DNA from: Kudoa neothunni
Taxonomy: Eukaryota > Cnidaria
Direction of reading: 5' to 3'
DNA: 64,000 nt
NCBI GenBank assembly: GCA_964304625.1
Contig: OZ199839.1
Coordinates: forward strand, 1,054,001 to 1,118,000
How positions within the stretch are numbered: position 1 is the first letter of the stretch; the number at the start of each line of letters is the position of its first letter. Both the position numbers and the translations under genes were made by a program. The notes under the pieces are model-generated. The model ran no database searches and was not told the DNA's origin. It saw nothing but the letters and a program-made list of their open reading frames with translations. Positions 37,215-48,365 of the stretch are shown here, piece by piece.

Positions 37215-37475
37215 CCATAGGTTTGCGACATATCTGAGAAAAGCGGAAAAGTTAGTTGATCCTGTCTGCATAGGAAACATGGATGGAACATTAATATTAT
37301 ATGATACATCAGGAACCGAAGGATCGAAAATTTAGGGACTTAACCGATAACAGTCAGAGAAAATAGTCATGAAAACAAATTTAAGTGTCGTTTTAAACTG
37401 TATAAAGATTTTACTAAGACAACATAAATGTTACGTTCTAACTAAAAATACTGCCAAAGGAAGAATTTTTCTAAT
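37215..37475 (+). pseudogene. Tigger/pogo DDE domain scrap
   Basis: The frame from about 37225 reads KAEKLVDPVCIGNMDGTLIL, matching the pogo-type 'xIxNMDETPxxFD' block with the first catalytic aspartate. It continues, after stops, with SEKIVMKTNLSVVLNC and then NTAKGRIFLI, the positions of 'K-xxVxVxTTGxEKxRxTVVL' and 'KGKF' in Tigger. Only about 80 residues of the domain can be traced. Confidence 0.55.
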
Positions 37476-38432
37476 TATGTGGTTATGATAAATAATATCT
37501 TTTAAAATTGATATTTCGTTGGTTACCCCTATTACTTATGTGTCTTTACAATATATTGTTATTTTATATAGTTCTCTTATTTATCTGTAATAAAGTTGGA
37601 AGTATAATAAGATTTGAAAACAAGTTACGCAATGATAAAATTAAAGTTATGCCCAAAAATTATATATTCCATATAAACTAGAGTTTTATGGAAATTTATT
37701 CCTTTACGCTAATAGCACAAAATATGAAAAAAAGTTAGAGGTTTTAGCAATATAAAATGGTTGTTTTGTTAGTGATGGTTTCATTAGCTTGGCTAAATAT
37801 TCCATTTTACCTCGTTGATAACTTAAAAAAATTATTTTGAAATTACTTGTTGAGTCGCTTTAACGTAACGAGTCTTCCCACATTAATGATATAATGATAG
37901 ACGGATTTCAGCAACTATATTCACAGATGCTTGAAAATTCTTTTTTAACAATTCGAATAAACACAAACTTATCCAAAACACTAATTACTCTTATATGAAT
38001 TATTATAAGAGCAATAATTACGACAAATTTGGACTGATCAAGTTTTGAATTAATCATGACAAATACTCTCGGCCATTTAAAAGTTACAATTTCAATATTT
38101 TATGAATAGTAAGCATAAGATAATTTTAATTGACCCAGCCAATTTGTTGAAACGATTGATTTTATATATTTCCGAAAATTAATTACAACTCTAAATTATT
38201 GGTGTAGTAGGTCCTGAAACGACACAAATTTATTGAAATACACTTGAATTTCTGTTGATTTTTATAGCTTAATTTATTAACTTTTAAAATTTGACTCACA
38301 TAAAATCATTCACAAATCAAATACATCATCATTTAGTTTAAAAAAGAATGAGATATTATGAATACGCGCACGCATTTATTGCAGTTACGACACGCGAGTA
38401 ACTGTTCGTTTAGACTCGTGTATTGCTTTAAA
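37476..38432. other. Upstream region of eIF1A; nothing else recognised
   Basis: AT-rich, without ORFs or recognised repeats. It presumably holds the eIF1A promoter, but no specific element can be named. Confidence 0.4.
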
Positions 38433-39229
38433 ATGCCAAAAAATAAAGGTAACTTTAAATCTTCAGTCGTATAAAATCATGAAACGTCACTCAAAATGTG
38501 TGTTTGTAGGTAAGGGAGGAAAGAACAGACGTAGAGGAAAAAATGAAAATGAGAACGAGAAAAGAGAGCTGATCTACAAAGAAGAAGGCCAAGAATACGC
38601 TCAGGTGGTTAAAATTCTTGGAAATGGTTACGTGGAAGCCATGTGTTTTGATGGGATGAAACGTTTATGCCATATAAGAGGTAAAATGAGAAAGAAGGTA
38701 ATAATAACCGATTGAGGCAGTTAAAATGGCATCTCTTGGAATCAACGCCTATCTATTATGATGTATTGTAGGTTTGGGTGATCCATGGAGATATTGTGCT
38801 GGTGGGTCTTCGAGATTTTCAAAACAGTCGTGCCGACATTATCCACAAATATTCTGCTGTAGAATCCAAGCGATTAAAAGCCAACAATTGTATCCCCGAT
38901 TCCGGTAGTTTACGCTTTTATTCAACTGAAGATTGTTTGCTGTTTTAACAACTTGAGTCGCTTACTTTTGAACTTTAGTGAGATTAATCGAAAATGCCAT
39001 GGTGGATGGTAACGCTAACGATGAAGATGATGAAATCTATTTCGATTACACCGCTGACACCGAAGTTGAGGTGAACCCAAGACGTAGAGATTTCTATGCC
39101 GGTATTTCTGATGACGATTCCGATGAAGACGCTGAAGATGATGAGGACGTCAAATACGAGCTGGAAGATGATGACACCAACATTGATGACTATGAAACTG
39201 ATGAACCTGTCAATTCACACAGAATTTAG
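38433..39229 (+). CDS. EIF1A: Eukaryotic translation initiation factor 1A
   Basis: Four exons (38433-38448, 38510-38697, 38772-38904, 38979-39229) with introns of 61, 74 and 74 bp give a 195-residue protein. eIF1A binds the ribosomal A site in the 43S complex and promotes scanning and start-codon choice. The start is unmistakable: MPKNKG followed by [20 protein letters not shown], the basic N-terminal tail. The OB fold follows with [38 protein letters not shown] and [12 protein letters not shown]. The C-terminal tail is very acidic, with [18 protein letters not shown] and then Asp/Glu runs. It is about 50 residues longer than the usual 144-residue protein and ends NSHRI rather than the DIDDI-type motif that contacts eIF5B; NIDDY occurs internally. 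Without removal of intron 3 the frame would stop after 14 more codons and lose the acidic tail. Confidence 0.95.
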
Positions 39230-41079
39230 TCATTCTGTGGAGCTATTTCCTATCGAATCAATCTGTTAATAGTAGTTGATTTTTAGATCGTTATTTTTGT
39301 TCACTCGCACCCCCCCCGTCCCTTAAGATTAGCTAGTGATATAATTGTTCGCGTCTATTATTATATGCAGTTAGTATGATATATTTTAAACCAAATTATT
39401 TAATGATTCATCTAATAGTAGTTTTGAGTTCATTAATTGTCATTTGGATTTTCAATTAAAATAGATTTTAATCCATTCGAATAATTCGAGATTATCAATC
39501 TAATAATTTCAGAACCCCAGTGTGTTATTTTTATTTCTTTTTAAAAATTTGGCGGTCTTTAAATATTTAAATAGATCTTCATCATAAAGTTTGGTCCAAA
39601 TGAACTTTTGTTTTATAACAACCTCCTGTCTTCACGTCATTACAGAGGTTTTAAACCGGTTATGCATGCACCAATCAATACCTCTGGGCTCAGTTCTAAG
39701 CTAACCAAAATTAAGCCCAATTTTAGTTCCCAGCTTACCCACCCATATAATATATAATAAAAGGACGCATATATCAAAAGAATAATAAGAAAAACTAATT
39801 ATTCAAAATTATTGATACAAAAATTACTGAGATTAATTTGTAGCTTGTTTTCCTCTGCAACTGCGCCAGAATTTATACAAAAGATTAAATATTCTAATTT
39901 TAGAAAATAACAGACATAACAATGCGTCGTATTATGGGGTGTTTCTATACTCAATTATAAACTAAGGGATGCAATTTTCGACGTTTATTTTTTGAAGAAT
40001 CGACGTCTATAAATAAAGGTCGAGTTTTTCGACTCTTGTGTTTAAAGGGGATTATACAAAAATCTACGCAAATTAACATTATACCATATGTAACCAAATT
40101 ATATTTAATTTCATCATTTTAATACAATTATAGTATCATATGAATATTTTATCCCGAATGAGATGTTCTCCTATCCGCAAAAATTTTATTTCGATTGAAA
40201 ACAGCGGTTTGTTTAAAAAATATCATCGGAAAAGTTGGCATTGCTAAAATGTTTTTTCCCTAACAATGTGGATAGGTGTTTATTAACAAAAGTGTTAACG
40301 TTATGAAGTGAACGTGCTGTGGAACAATATTTTTAGGAAAAACTTCGAGGTCTTGTGCGATTATCTATTATTTTAAATAGCTATCCATCATCATTGCCGC
40401 TGAAGCGAAGTAAGATAAATCCTTATTTTTTGATTTTTACGATCTCTAAATAACAAAAAAAGGTTAGGAGAGACATGCTTAAATAATTCTATCGGTGTAC
40501 GATGCTTCTATAATGCATGCTGTTTTTGTGCATGATTTTATTTTTTAGATAACTTTAGCTCGTAATATTTGTAACCAAATTCATTTTAAATAATTTCTAA
40601 TTAATTTAACTCACGATATAATAATTCAATTCACATCCTTTTCTGCCTATTCTTATTATGACGCCCTTTTCGAAACAGTCCATAAAAATATATGTTGGAC
40701 CATCCTGATAAAATCGGCGGTTTTAATCGAAAATTCCATGCCCTTATTATAAATTATAATGTTAGAAAATTTATCCCTAGTTGAGATCTCATGCTTTAAT
40801 AAAATGAAATATGAGAAAAAAATTAAGTAATATGTGTATATTAATAACCCTTTAATATTTATTTAGAAGTTGGATTCAAAATAAATTAATATATATCCTA
40901 AAAATACTTATTCAGCGGATCTAATTGCCACATCTTAGATTCTCGTTATTACACATGTAAAAGTTGGCGAGACTTTAGCCGAATATGATTATCTCGCATC
41001 TTATAAATTTGTATTTTTAATATTTATAAAATAATTCAAAATTTTTCAAGAGACTTTCATTGTTATTTATGAATTGAAC
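39230..41079. other. eIF1A 3' flank; no gene recognised
   Basis: Starts with the probable 3' UTR of eIF1A. A C7 run at 39311-39317 is notable in otherwise AT-rich sequence. No ORF or transposon signature was identified. Confidence 0.5.
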
Positions 41080-41541
41080 CTCATCGACACAGTGGGGGTC
41101 AAAATGGCCCCCGAACGATTTAATCAACGGTTTTCTTAATGTACGTATTATGAAAACAATTTATTCTATTTTCTAATTTAAATCGCTCTACATTAATAAT
41201 TACGTTATCTTTTATTAAACACTCTGAATAGGTTTCCAACGATAGATCACTAGTTAAATTAGAAAATAACTTAGTGTTGTATAAAATGTACAAAGTTTAT
41301 AAATTGGTGTCTAAAAGATATGAAAAAATTACAATGTAAATCCTGCGCGCAACATGATAATTTCCAAATTTGCAAAAAGAACAATTTATTCAAATCAAAA
41401 TAATATGTGATATTCTAACAGAACTTACATTTGTAGGTGAGTAGATGTGATCTTAAATTCACTGATGTAATAAAGATTCTCTAAAATTGATTCAAACATC
41501 CATTGTGTTCCAATGGACCCCGAAGACACGGGGGAGGTTAA
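41080..41541. mobile_element. Probable piggyBac-type MITE
   Basis: The left side has GGGGGTCAAAATGGCCCCC at 41093-41111, a near-perfect palindrome of the kind found just inside piggyBac MITE ends. The right side has GGACCCCGAAGACACGGGGG, followed by AGG and TTAA at 41538-41541. Both sides share a CCTC tip next to TTAA (right) or a mutated TTGAA (left). About 455 bp, no transposase. The 69-codon frame inside it (41425-41634, minus) is unlikely to be a gene. Confidence 0.45.
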
Positions 41542-42400
41542 AACCATCCTAATAAAAAGGTAGGAATCCCCATCTCGAAGGGTTGCATGCCATAATATCT
41601 CAATAAACAAGAAAATAAAGGAGAATTTATTCAAATTTCAGCGAATTTGTCTGCGAAAATTGCAAGATTGAAAATTCAGAATGCGATGTGTGTAACAAAA
41701 AATTAAATATATTGTATTATTTATCTACTTTATTTTGTAAGATTTTTATCCGCACTCCAATTTTCTCCTATTGACTTTGATTATATCTGCAAAATATATC
41801 ATATTTGTCTAATTTGCTTATTTGGATTCTTGACAAGATGATTAAAATTAATGCCATTATAATCAGATGGTATAGATAGTTTGAACATGTATTTCAGTTT
41901 CATGTTGTAAAATATTAAGTTATTTTGTAGTCATAAACAAAAAATATATTGATTATATGTTTATTATAATCAATAAATTTTGCCAATAAATCAAAACACC
42001 ATCTAAATTAAACCGCTAATTACAATCATAAAATAACAATTTTGAAAATGATAAATTTATTATAAATATAGAAATTGTATGAACCAACGTCATTATGCTT
42101 CACCTTTACGATATCGATTTTGTATAAGTTTATATTTGAAAATTATTTATTTATTTGATGCGCGCCCAAAAAATTTGATTTTAATATTTTATTCAATTTT
42201 TTTAACTAAAACCAGGCTATTTGATTATTTTATTTATTTTTATAGTTAAATAGTTTCAAATATAATTATGCTATGATTAAATTGCATAGGACCATAGCGG
42301 TTCTCCTCAGACATTCGTGTAAATTTTTTTGTCAGGTATTTGAGGGTTAACTCCCGCACTAAAATTCTCGTCTCCATCCTCTGTCCAAAAACTCTAGATA
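41542..42400. other. No gene recognised
   Basis: AT-rich. At 42341-42349 TTTGAGGGTTAACTCCCG could hold a piggyBac-type terminus beside TTAA, but no partner was found. Confidence 0.45.
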
Positions 42401-42488
42401 ATTTTCAAATAAATGAATTTTCAAATAAATGAATTTTCAAATAAATGAATTTTCAAATAAATGAATTTTCAAATAAATGAATTTTCAA
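42401..42488. repeat. Tandem array, 16-bp unit, 5.5 copies
   Basis: The unit ATTTTCAAATAAATGA is repeated head to tail with almost no variation. It lies about 100 bp upstream of a piggyBac transposase relic, where subterminal repeats of an element might be expected. Confidence 0.9.
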
Positions 42489-42592
42489 TACAATAGGAGT
42501 CAATTTGATATTTTAGAAATTTTTTAAAAATCCTAAAATTAGTGTTGGAATTATACGGATATATTAGTTTTATCGGTCGTGTGAGTGGTACA

Positions 42593-43372
42593 ATGGATAC
42601 GGAACCCTCTGAGCAAATCATAAATTTTGAAGAAACCGACTCAAAATTTAGTGATTGCGTAATTGATGACCCACCAATAGATTATTTAGACTCGGTATCT
42701 AATGATGAAATCAATTTTAACGACGAAGTTGGCCACACACTTGTCTCTCGAAGAATGAAGAAAAATGGTCCGATAAACCAACATTCATCCAAAGACGACC
42801 TGATATCAAAAACATTTTTAAAATTGAATCATGGTTCCGAAAATTTGTGCTGAAACAATCTCGTAATTAACATATGTCGTTTGAAAATTTTATTGACTCT
42901 CGTATGCTCGATTGGATAATTGACTGTATTAACAAATACATAAACAAAGAACGAGATCGGTTAACTCTATCCCAAAATATGACCCGATGAAGTATATTGG
43001 TTGTGGCTTGCTTATGACGGTAATGAAAGGGAATAATATGGACGATCGTGAATTTTGGAGCCCTAAATACGGCGAACCGATGATCATACAATCAATATCA
43101 ATTCGTCTTTTGGAAAAATTAACTTCCAGCATAAAATTTGACAAACATGAAGAAAGGAACAGAAGGAAACGTTAAGTTTTTATTCCAGGAAAATGTTATA
43201 ATTGTAAAATATAACCCCAAGACAATAAATCAGTTTTTCGCTCTTCTACATTTCACAGAAATGAAACAATTGATTAATGTAAAAGCACTAAGATTGTTAC
43301 ATATTCTAATAACAACAAGGGAGGTGTGGATACACTGGACCAAGTATTCCAGCATTCTTTTTATTGATTGAT
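42593..43372 (+). pseudogene. piggyBac transposase relic E
   Basis: The ATG at 42593 starts an acidic N-terminal region (MDTEPSEQIINFEETDSKFS, 87 codons) that ends in a stop at 42851. A second frame (42987-43175) reads YIGCGLLMTVMKGNNMDDRE then FWSPKYGEP and FDKHEERNRRKR, an excellent match to the piggyBac segment leading into the catalytic core. After another deletion, 43290-43350 reads YSNNNKGGVDTLDQVF, the third catalytic aspartate motif. The first two catalytic aspartates are lost. An (AT)n tract follows immediately. A candidate right end, CGAGGGTTAA, is at 44788-44797 but is not matched by a left end. Confidence 0.75.
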
Positions 43373-43407
43373 TCAAAATCATTTTATATTTCAATATTTC
43401 AATATTT

Positions 43408-43409
<2 letters not shown>

Positions 43410-43439
<30 letters not shown>
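43410..43439. repeat. (AT)n microsatellite
   Basis: A pure AT tract preceded by three CAATATTT units, directly downstream of the KGGVDTLDQ block of relic E. Confidence 0.9.
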
Positions 43440-43442
<3 letters not shown>

Positions 43443-46360
43443 TATTCAGGGAAAGGAGTCACGATTATGCAAAAGCTGCTGATGTTGGCATAAACGTTGT
43501 TTTAAATCTAGTTGGCCCATTTTAAAATTCTGTTCTGTAGTATAGATAACTTACCATGATAGTCGGGTGTGTTCAGTAATGTTTTTGGTTGTTTTGATTA
43601 TGATTCACTTGCGCTATTACATGTTCTTATATGTAGTATGCGAGAACCTTTTCAAATATGTGGAAATGACGGGCGAATTACTGCAAAGAAAAATTATCAT
43701 TATTGGAACAATGCGTTCAAACAAAGGGGATATTCCGCCATATCTATGACCATTTAAAACCAACCTCTCTAATTAATTTATCTTTGTATTTATCAACGAT
43801 ATCATATTATAAAATTATCTTTCCAGGAGAAACTAACCTTGTTACACGCTTTGTTTGGCATCAAGTGACATTCGAACGACTTTAGAAGCTCCATTCGGGC
43901 CTGAAATTCAAATGCTTTTAAAGTGGTAAAATGAAATAAAAAGCAGCTATAACACAAATTCAAGATTGTTAGCTTCAGTGAACGTGTAAAGAATTAACCA
44001 TCGCCGTAAAGGGAAATTTGTCAACAGATTATCAGCGCGTGCACGAAGTACGAGGCAATAATAATTAGAAAATTATTTAAATTTTCAACAATATGTTTTA
44101 TCCATAAGATGTAGAAATTAACTATCACTGAGGAAATCGTAATTTTCACACTTATTTAAGATATAAGTCATCATTTTAGCCTCACTACCCGAGCATAATT
44201 TTCTTTCCGAGGGTGTCAGTTAAAATTCGATATTACTTCCTGTACCTCATTCATAAAATTTCGGATTATCGTAAAATGAAATTTATTCTAAATAACGGTG
44301 TTAAAATCTATTAGAAAAATGAGGATATAAAAATTTTAAAGAATTTGATTAAAGTGTATATTTTTGAAAATTCTTTCAAACGCGTTCCAGGACTCAATTG
44401 GATCCCTTCAAGGAGTTTTTTTCGAAATGTCTAAAAAATTAAGATAAATTTATTTGCGAACGGGCATTGATTTTACAAGGAATTTTTAATCCCTCTTTCG
44501 ACACAATTAGGAGGAACAAAAGTCAGCGAGGAAACGGGTTTCAAAGATAATTTGAATTCATTCTGTTGAATATAATTTTTGCATAAATCAAGATTTTGAA
44601 TCTTTTTCCTTTAAGTTTATTCCGTTTTAATAAATAGAAGAAAACTTGATATTTTGTTGCTTTTTTAAACAACAAACGCTGCAATTAGAAATCAATAGCA
44701 GCGTATTCAGCGAGTTTCTACTGACCGTTTTCATGAAGAATGGCGAATGTATGTAAAGTAATCAATTTTTATTACTATTCGTCAAAACGAGGGTTAAATA
44801 TGTTTTTAAATTTATCTCTCCATTAACAGGATAGAGATGCAAGAATTCAATGGGGAAAACTTTAAATGTCCATTTGGCAGTCAAGAACCTCGAATTTTCT
44901 AGAAAAGATAAGTGTCATTTGGTGTGAATATAAAAACGCTATCACGATCATCGAGTCATAAATGCAAAGCGGCTAATTATGAAATGCAGAAATATTAAGT
45001 TCCTGAAGGTTTACATTTTCGTCCACAATTTTAGAATTCCTTTTCGAATGTTCCGAATTTTTTAAAATGTAATTTATACTGAGAATAGGCAATTGATATA
45101 ATTTTGAAGTACTTTTTACATCAGAATAAACCTGTTGAATGGTATATGCAGCATTTGTTGGTAGACCATGAACCTTCGACGATAAGAATAATTTATCTAT
45201 ACCATTTTCAGAAAGCGGACGAACGTGATTATCTGCTGAGTAAATTTTTTGTTTTGTATCTGAAACATTGGCTCGAATGTTTGCAGGACAACCTCCTTCC
45301 AGATATTGCTAATAAATATGTATTTTTTCCAATAATAATCAACATTATCGTTAAGGCCGCCAGTTATTTGATCTTTAAACAACCTTTTATGATTCATGTT
45401 GTGATCCCAATAGGCATGATTACGTAACTACTCCCCAATTATAGGGCGTGTTGCAATGTAGGCCAAAGAAATAATGAGTTCTCAATAAAATCTAACTAAT
45501 ACGCCCTCAATTACCATTATGGATATTATTGTTGTTATTCGAATTATTATATTACTTAATATTTTTTTATTGGCGTAGAATACCTTCAGGTCACTTGTGT
45601 ATGAATTATGGTAGCAAAACATCCACGTTTAAAATGGCGTTATACCTGCCCAACAATCTGAGTGAATTTCAGTTCTCACTTTTATAAACTTTTTAATACA
45701 AAAGACAATGTATTTTTTTGTTCGATCTGGGACAAAAGTCAACAATCCTAACTTTAGGTAACGACTACATCTCCGAGCACCCACTTCTCTTCTAAAACAT
45801 GGCCTACATTATTTTTTTGCAACTAAAGATTCGTTAAATAGACCATGTAACAAACCCCTTTAATTTTCCGCAGATTTTTTAGTAGATTTGGGGTGCAGGT
45901 ATATGAAATATTAATAAAATCAGATAGCTGTTTGTTTCGAGACGTCTGACATAATGCCGACAGTCGTTACAGCATTGCCGAGTGATCGGCAGTATACATT
46001 TTTTAAAAATACTTCAGTGGCATTAAAATTCTCTAAATGTAAGCCTCTCTATATAATATTTTTAATGGTGACTATTGTAGGAAACCGATTATTCATAATT
46101 ATTTTAAAAAAAGAATTCACCAATTCAGAACGCTCCAAGAAAAATAAGGTGTAATCAAATAATATGATAGTTTCCTTCCTTAAATAGAAGGACGGAAATT
46201 ATTAAACATTTAAACATAAAATAGTCTACATTTCTATATAAAATGATATTTTAGAAGAAAGGCTTAAATCAAGCAGGCTTTTGAAAGCGGATTGTTTCCA
46301 GCTCAACAGAGCTCAATGACGAAAGGAAAAGATGTAGACACTGGTCAACGTGTGTATGAG
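43440..46360. other. No gene recognised
   Basis: Several frames of 60-107 codons exist (for example 45104-45427, MKYFLHQNKPVEWYMQHLLV, and 45954-46154) but none has a motif I can name. Some are likely further transposon debris. No splice-consistent gene could be assembled. Confidence 0.4.
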
Positions 46361-46379
46361 GTCGAAAAATATTGAAGTA

Positions 46380-47335
46380 TCATCCATAGAAATAATCAAC
46401 AAAAGAAATGAGATCGTTTCTTCCGTTAATGACTTCATAAATGTCAGCTTTGGATGGTTCCGAAGAGTAACAAATAGGTTCTACCTAAAAAACTAGTTTC
46501 TGTAGTGATGCTAACGCAGTACCCGTAAGAATCATTACAGACTGAAATTTTAACTCACTAAAGTTCTTAAAAATTATAAGGATGATCAAATAAAATGCGA
46601 ACGAGACTGCATTGTTACATCAATTAATGCCTCGTAAGTGATCCATAAACATAGTATTCTAATTTAGTAAATTATTTTTAAAATAATTATTATAGTGTCA
46701 CTTGAAACATAACAATTATTTCTTTGGCGCTAAAGAACGCTTTATTAATTTTTGTATTCAATATAAATTATAAATTTCCTATTAATCAATGATTCAATGA
46801 TTATTACTTAATTATTTATCTAGGTTATTATATTAAAGGTTACGTTTCCATCACTGAAGATTGTCTTGCGTCAAAAAGTTCAAAAAACACAACATTACTT
46901 CTGGGAACCTCAATGGATGTAGAGAAACTAGAATCTTTGGTGACAGGTCGCTACACACAACTTAGGCGATAAAAAATATAAACGTTACTCCAGTTCTATA
47001 CAATCACATCACGAAAGCCTGGATGACAGAAAGTATTTTTGGAAAATGCTAGTTAAAATTTTACGATATTTCAAGAGAGGAAACAGAAAAAATTGCCCTA
47101 TTTATGAACAATGCAACTTGTCATCAACTCATTGATATTTCCAAAGTACAAATAATCTACTTCCACAAAAACATCACTCTGGTACTAAAACTAATTGATC
47201 AACGTATTATTCCTTCTTTTAAAGAGATTTATCAAAAAAAACTTAATACGGTGACGTACGCTTCATGCATAACTCGGAGTGGATATAAAACCTATAGATC
47301 TTTTGGAAACAATGTCTCTTACTAAGTAATCTGGA
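46380..47335 (+). pseudogene. Tigger/pogo transposase relic
   Basis: Traces of the DNA-binding part occur near 46430-46470 (FINVSFGWFRRV, compare 'NGWLxRFKxR'). The DDE domain is clearer: 46890-46970 reads LLLGTSMDVEKLESLVTGRY, matching 'TVLLCxNxDGxEKLxPLVIGK'. 47101-47325 is open and reads LFMNNATCH, then VQIIYFHKNITLVLKLIDQR and IIPSFKEIYQKKL, the 'LLxDNCxAH', 'VxFLPPNTTSVLQPLDQG' and 'IIRSFKxxYRxxL' segments. The second catalytic aspartate is replaced by asparagine (MNN for DN); the third is kept. With stops and frame changes, the copy is inactive. Confidence 0.7.
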
Positions 47336-47929
47336 ATTTAGTAGTCCCTGAAGTAATCGCTAATTGTTTCTCTAGGGCTATTTTCATGTTAAAGACATCC
47401 AAAAGTAATCAAGAAAGTTCTGGCCATATTGCATCTCTATACAACTACGCAATTCTACAATCAACCGATGAATTATGAAACGAAGAAACTTTTTTGCATA
47501 TATGTGATAATTGAAAGAAAATTTTATACGAAGAATTTATTAGCGAACTTATACAGACAAAAAATGGAACTGTGGATCTTAAACTCTCTTCCAGAGCAAC
47601 TTTAATGTTGGTTAAAAATTTTTAAATTTTTTCAAATGTCCTGCTAATTCTGTAGGTGACGAATTGACTAAACTAGATTCATATATGATTAAATATAGTG
47701 AATAAAATCAAAAATAACAAATTATTTCGGACATTTTTAAAAATTAAATCAGAAAAGTTCGTGTTTCGTTGTGTTTTAATCACAGTTGCAATAAAATCAT
47801 TATGAATTTAATGTCACTGAGATGTAATTCATAATTATCTTTCGCTCCCAAGGAGATTGCAAATTAAAAGTCATCAACTGTATCAAGTAATTAAATTAAT
47901 GAGACAAATAAGAAGTGGTTAGATTTATG

Positions 47930-48365
47930 ATAGCTATTACGAAGAGAATAGCATTAGTTCATGCCCTTATTGTAATGAAATACGTCCGTTACCCCATCAG
48001 ATCGGGATAAATTTTTTACGTCGTACAGGAAAGGTTAATGTTCCGAGACAAAAAAGTCTCTGATGCAAAATAAAAGTCAATAATGGAAGTTATTTGAGAA
48101 ATCAACAAACATGGATCGCAGTGGGCGTCGACTGTAACATGAATGTATTTATGGAGCAAAAAAAATTTTGAGCCACAGAAGTATTGGATAATATTAAATA
48201 TCGAAAAGTATATCAGATTCCAACATTACCACAGATGGTTTCGGGGATATAATAATGTTTACGTCATAAATGAGTATGTTCAAAAAGGTGATATATGAAA
48301 GAGAATTTGTAAGTAGTGACGGTTATCACTCAAATCGAATCTAAGGAATCTGGACTGCTTTGAAA
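47930..48365 (+). pseudogene. Merlin / ISXO2-like transposase relic
   Basis: Pieces in order: SSCPYCNEIRPLPHQ (47957-48001), where such transposases have a CxxC zinc-binding start; RRTGKVNV; QQTWIAVGVDCNMNVFMEQK (48109-48168), matching the 'QxWVxGGVDRxTGxxF' strand; TDGFRGYNNVYVINEY (48234-48285), matching 'SDGWxGYxxL' with a catalytic Asp; and YEREFVSSDGYHSNRIES, matching 'FVxxxGxHTNxIESxW' with the catalytic region's last acidic site. Several one-base frame changes separate them. The combination is that of the IS1595/ISXO2-Merlin group. Termini and target duplication were not found. Confidence 0.6.

Noticed and set aside
43567-43885. Overlapping 60-62 codon ORFs after piggyBac relic E
   Set aside because: Several frames are open at once with no family motif; probably eroded element sequence.
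45104-45427. 107-codon ORF considered as a gene
   Set aside because: No recognised domain; flanked by transposon debris; an equally long open frame exists on the other strand.
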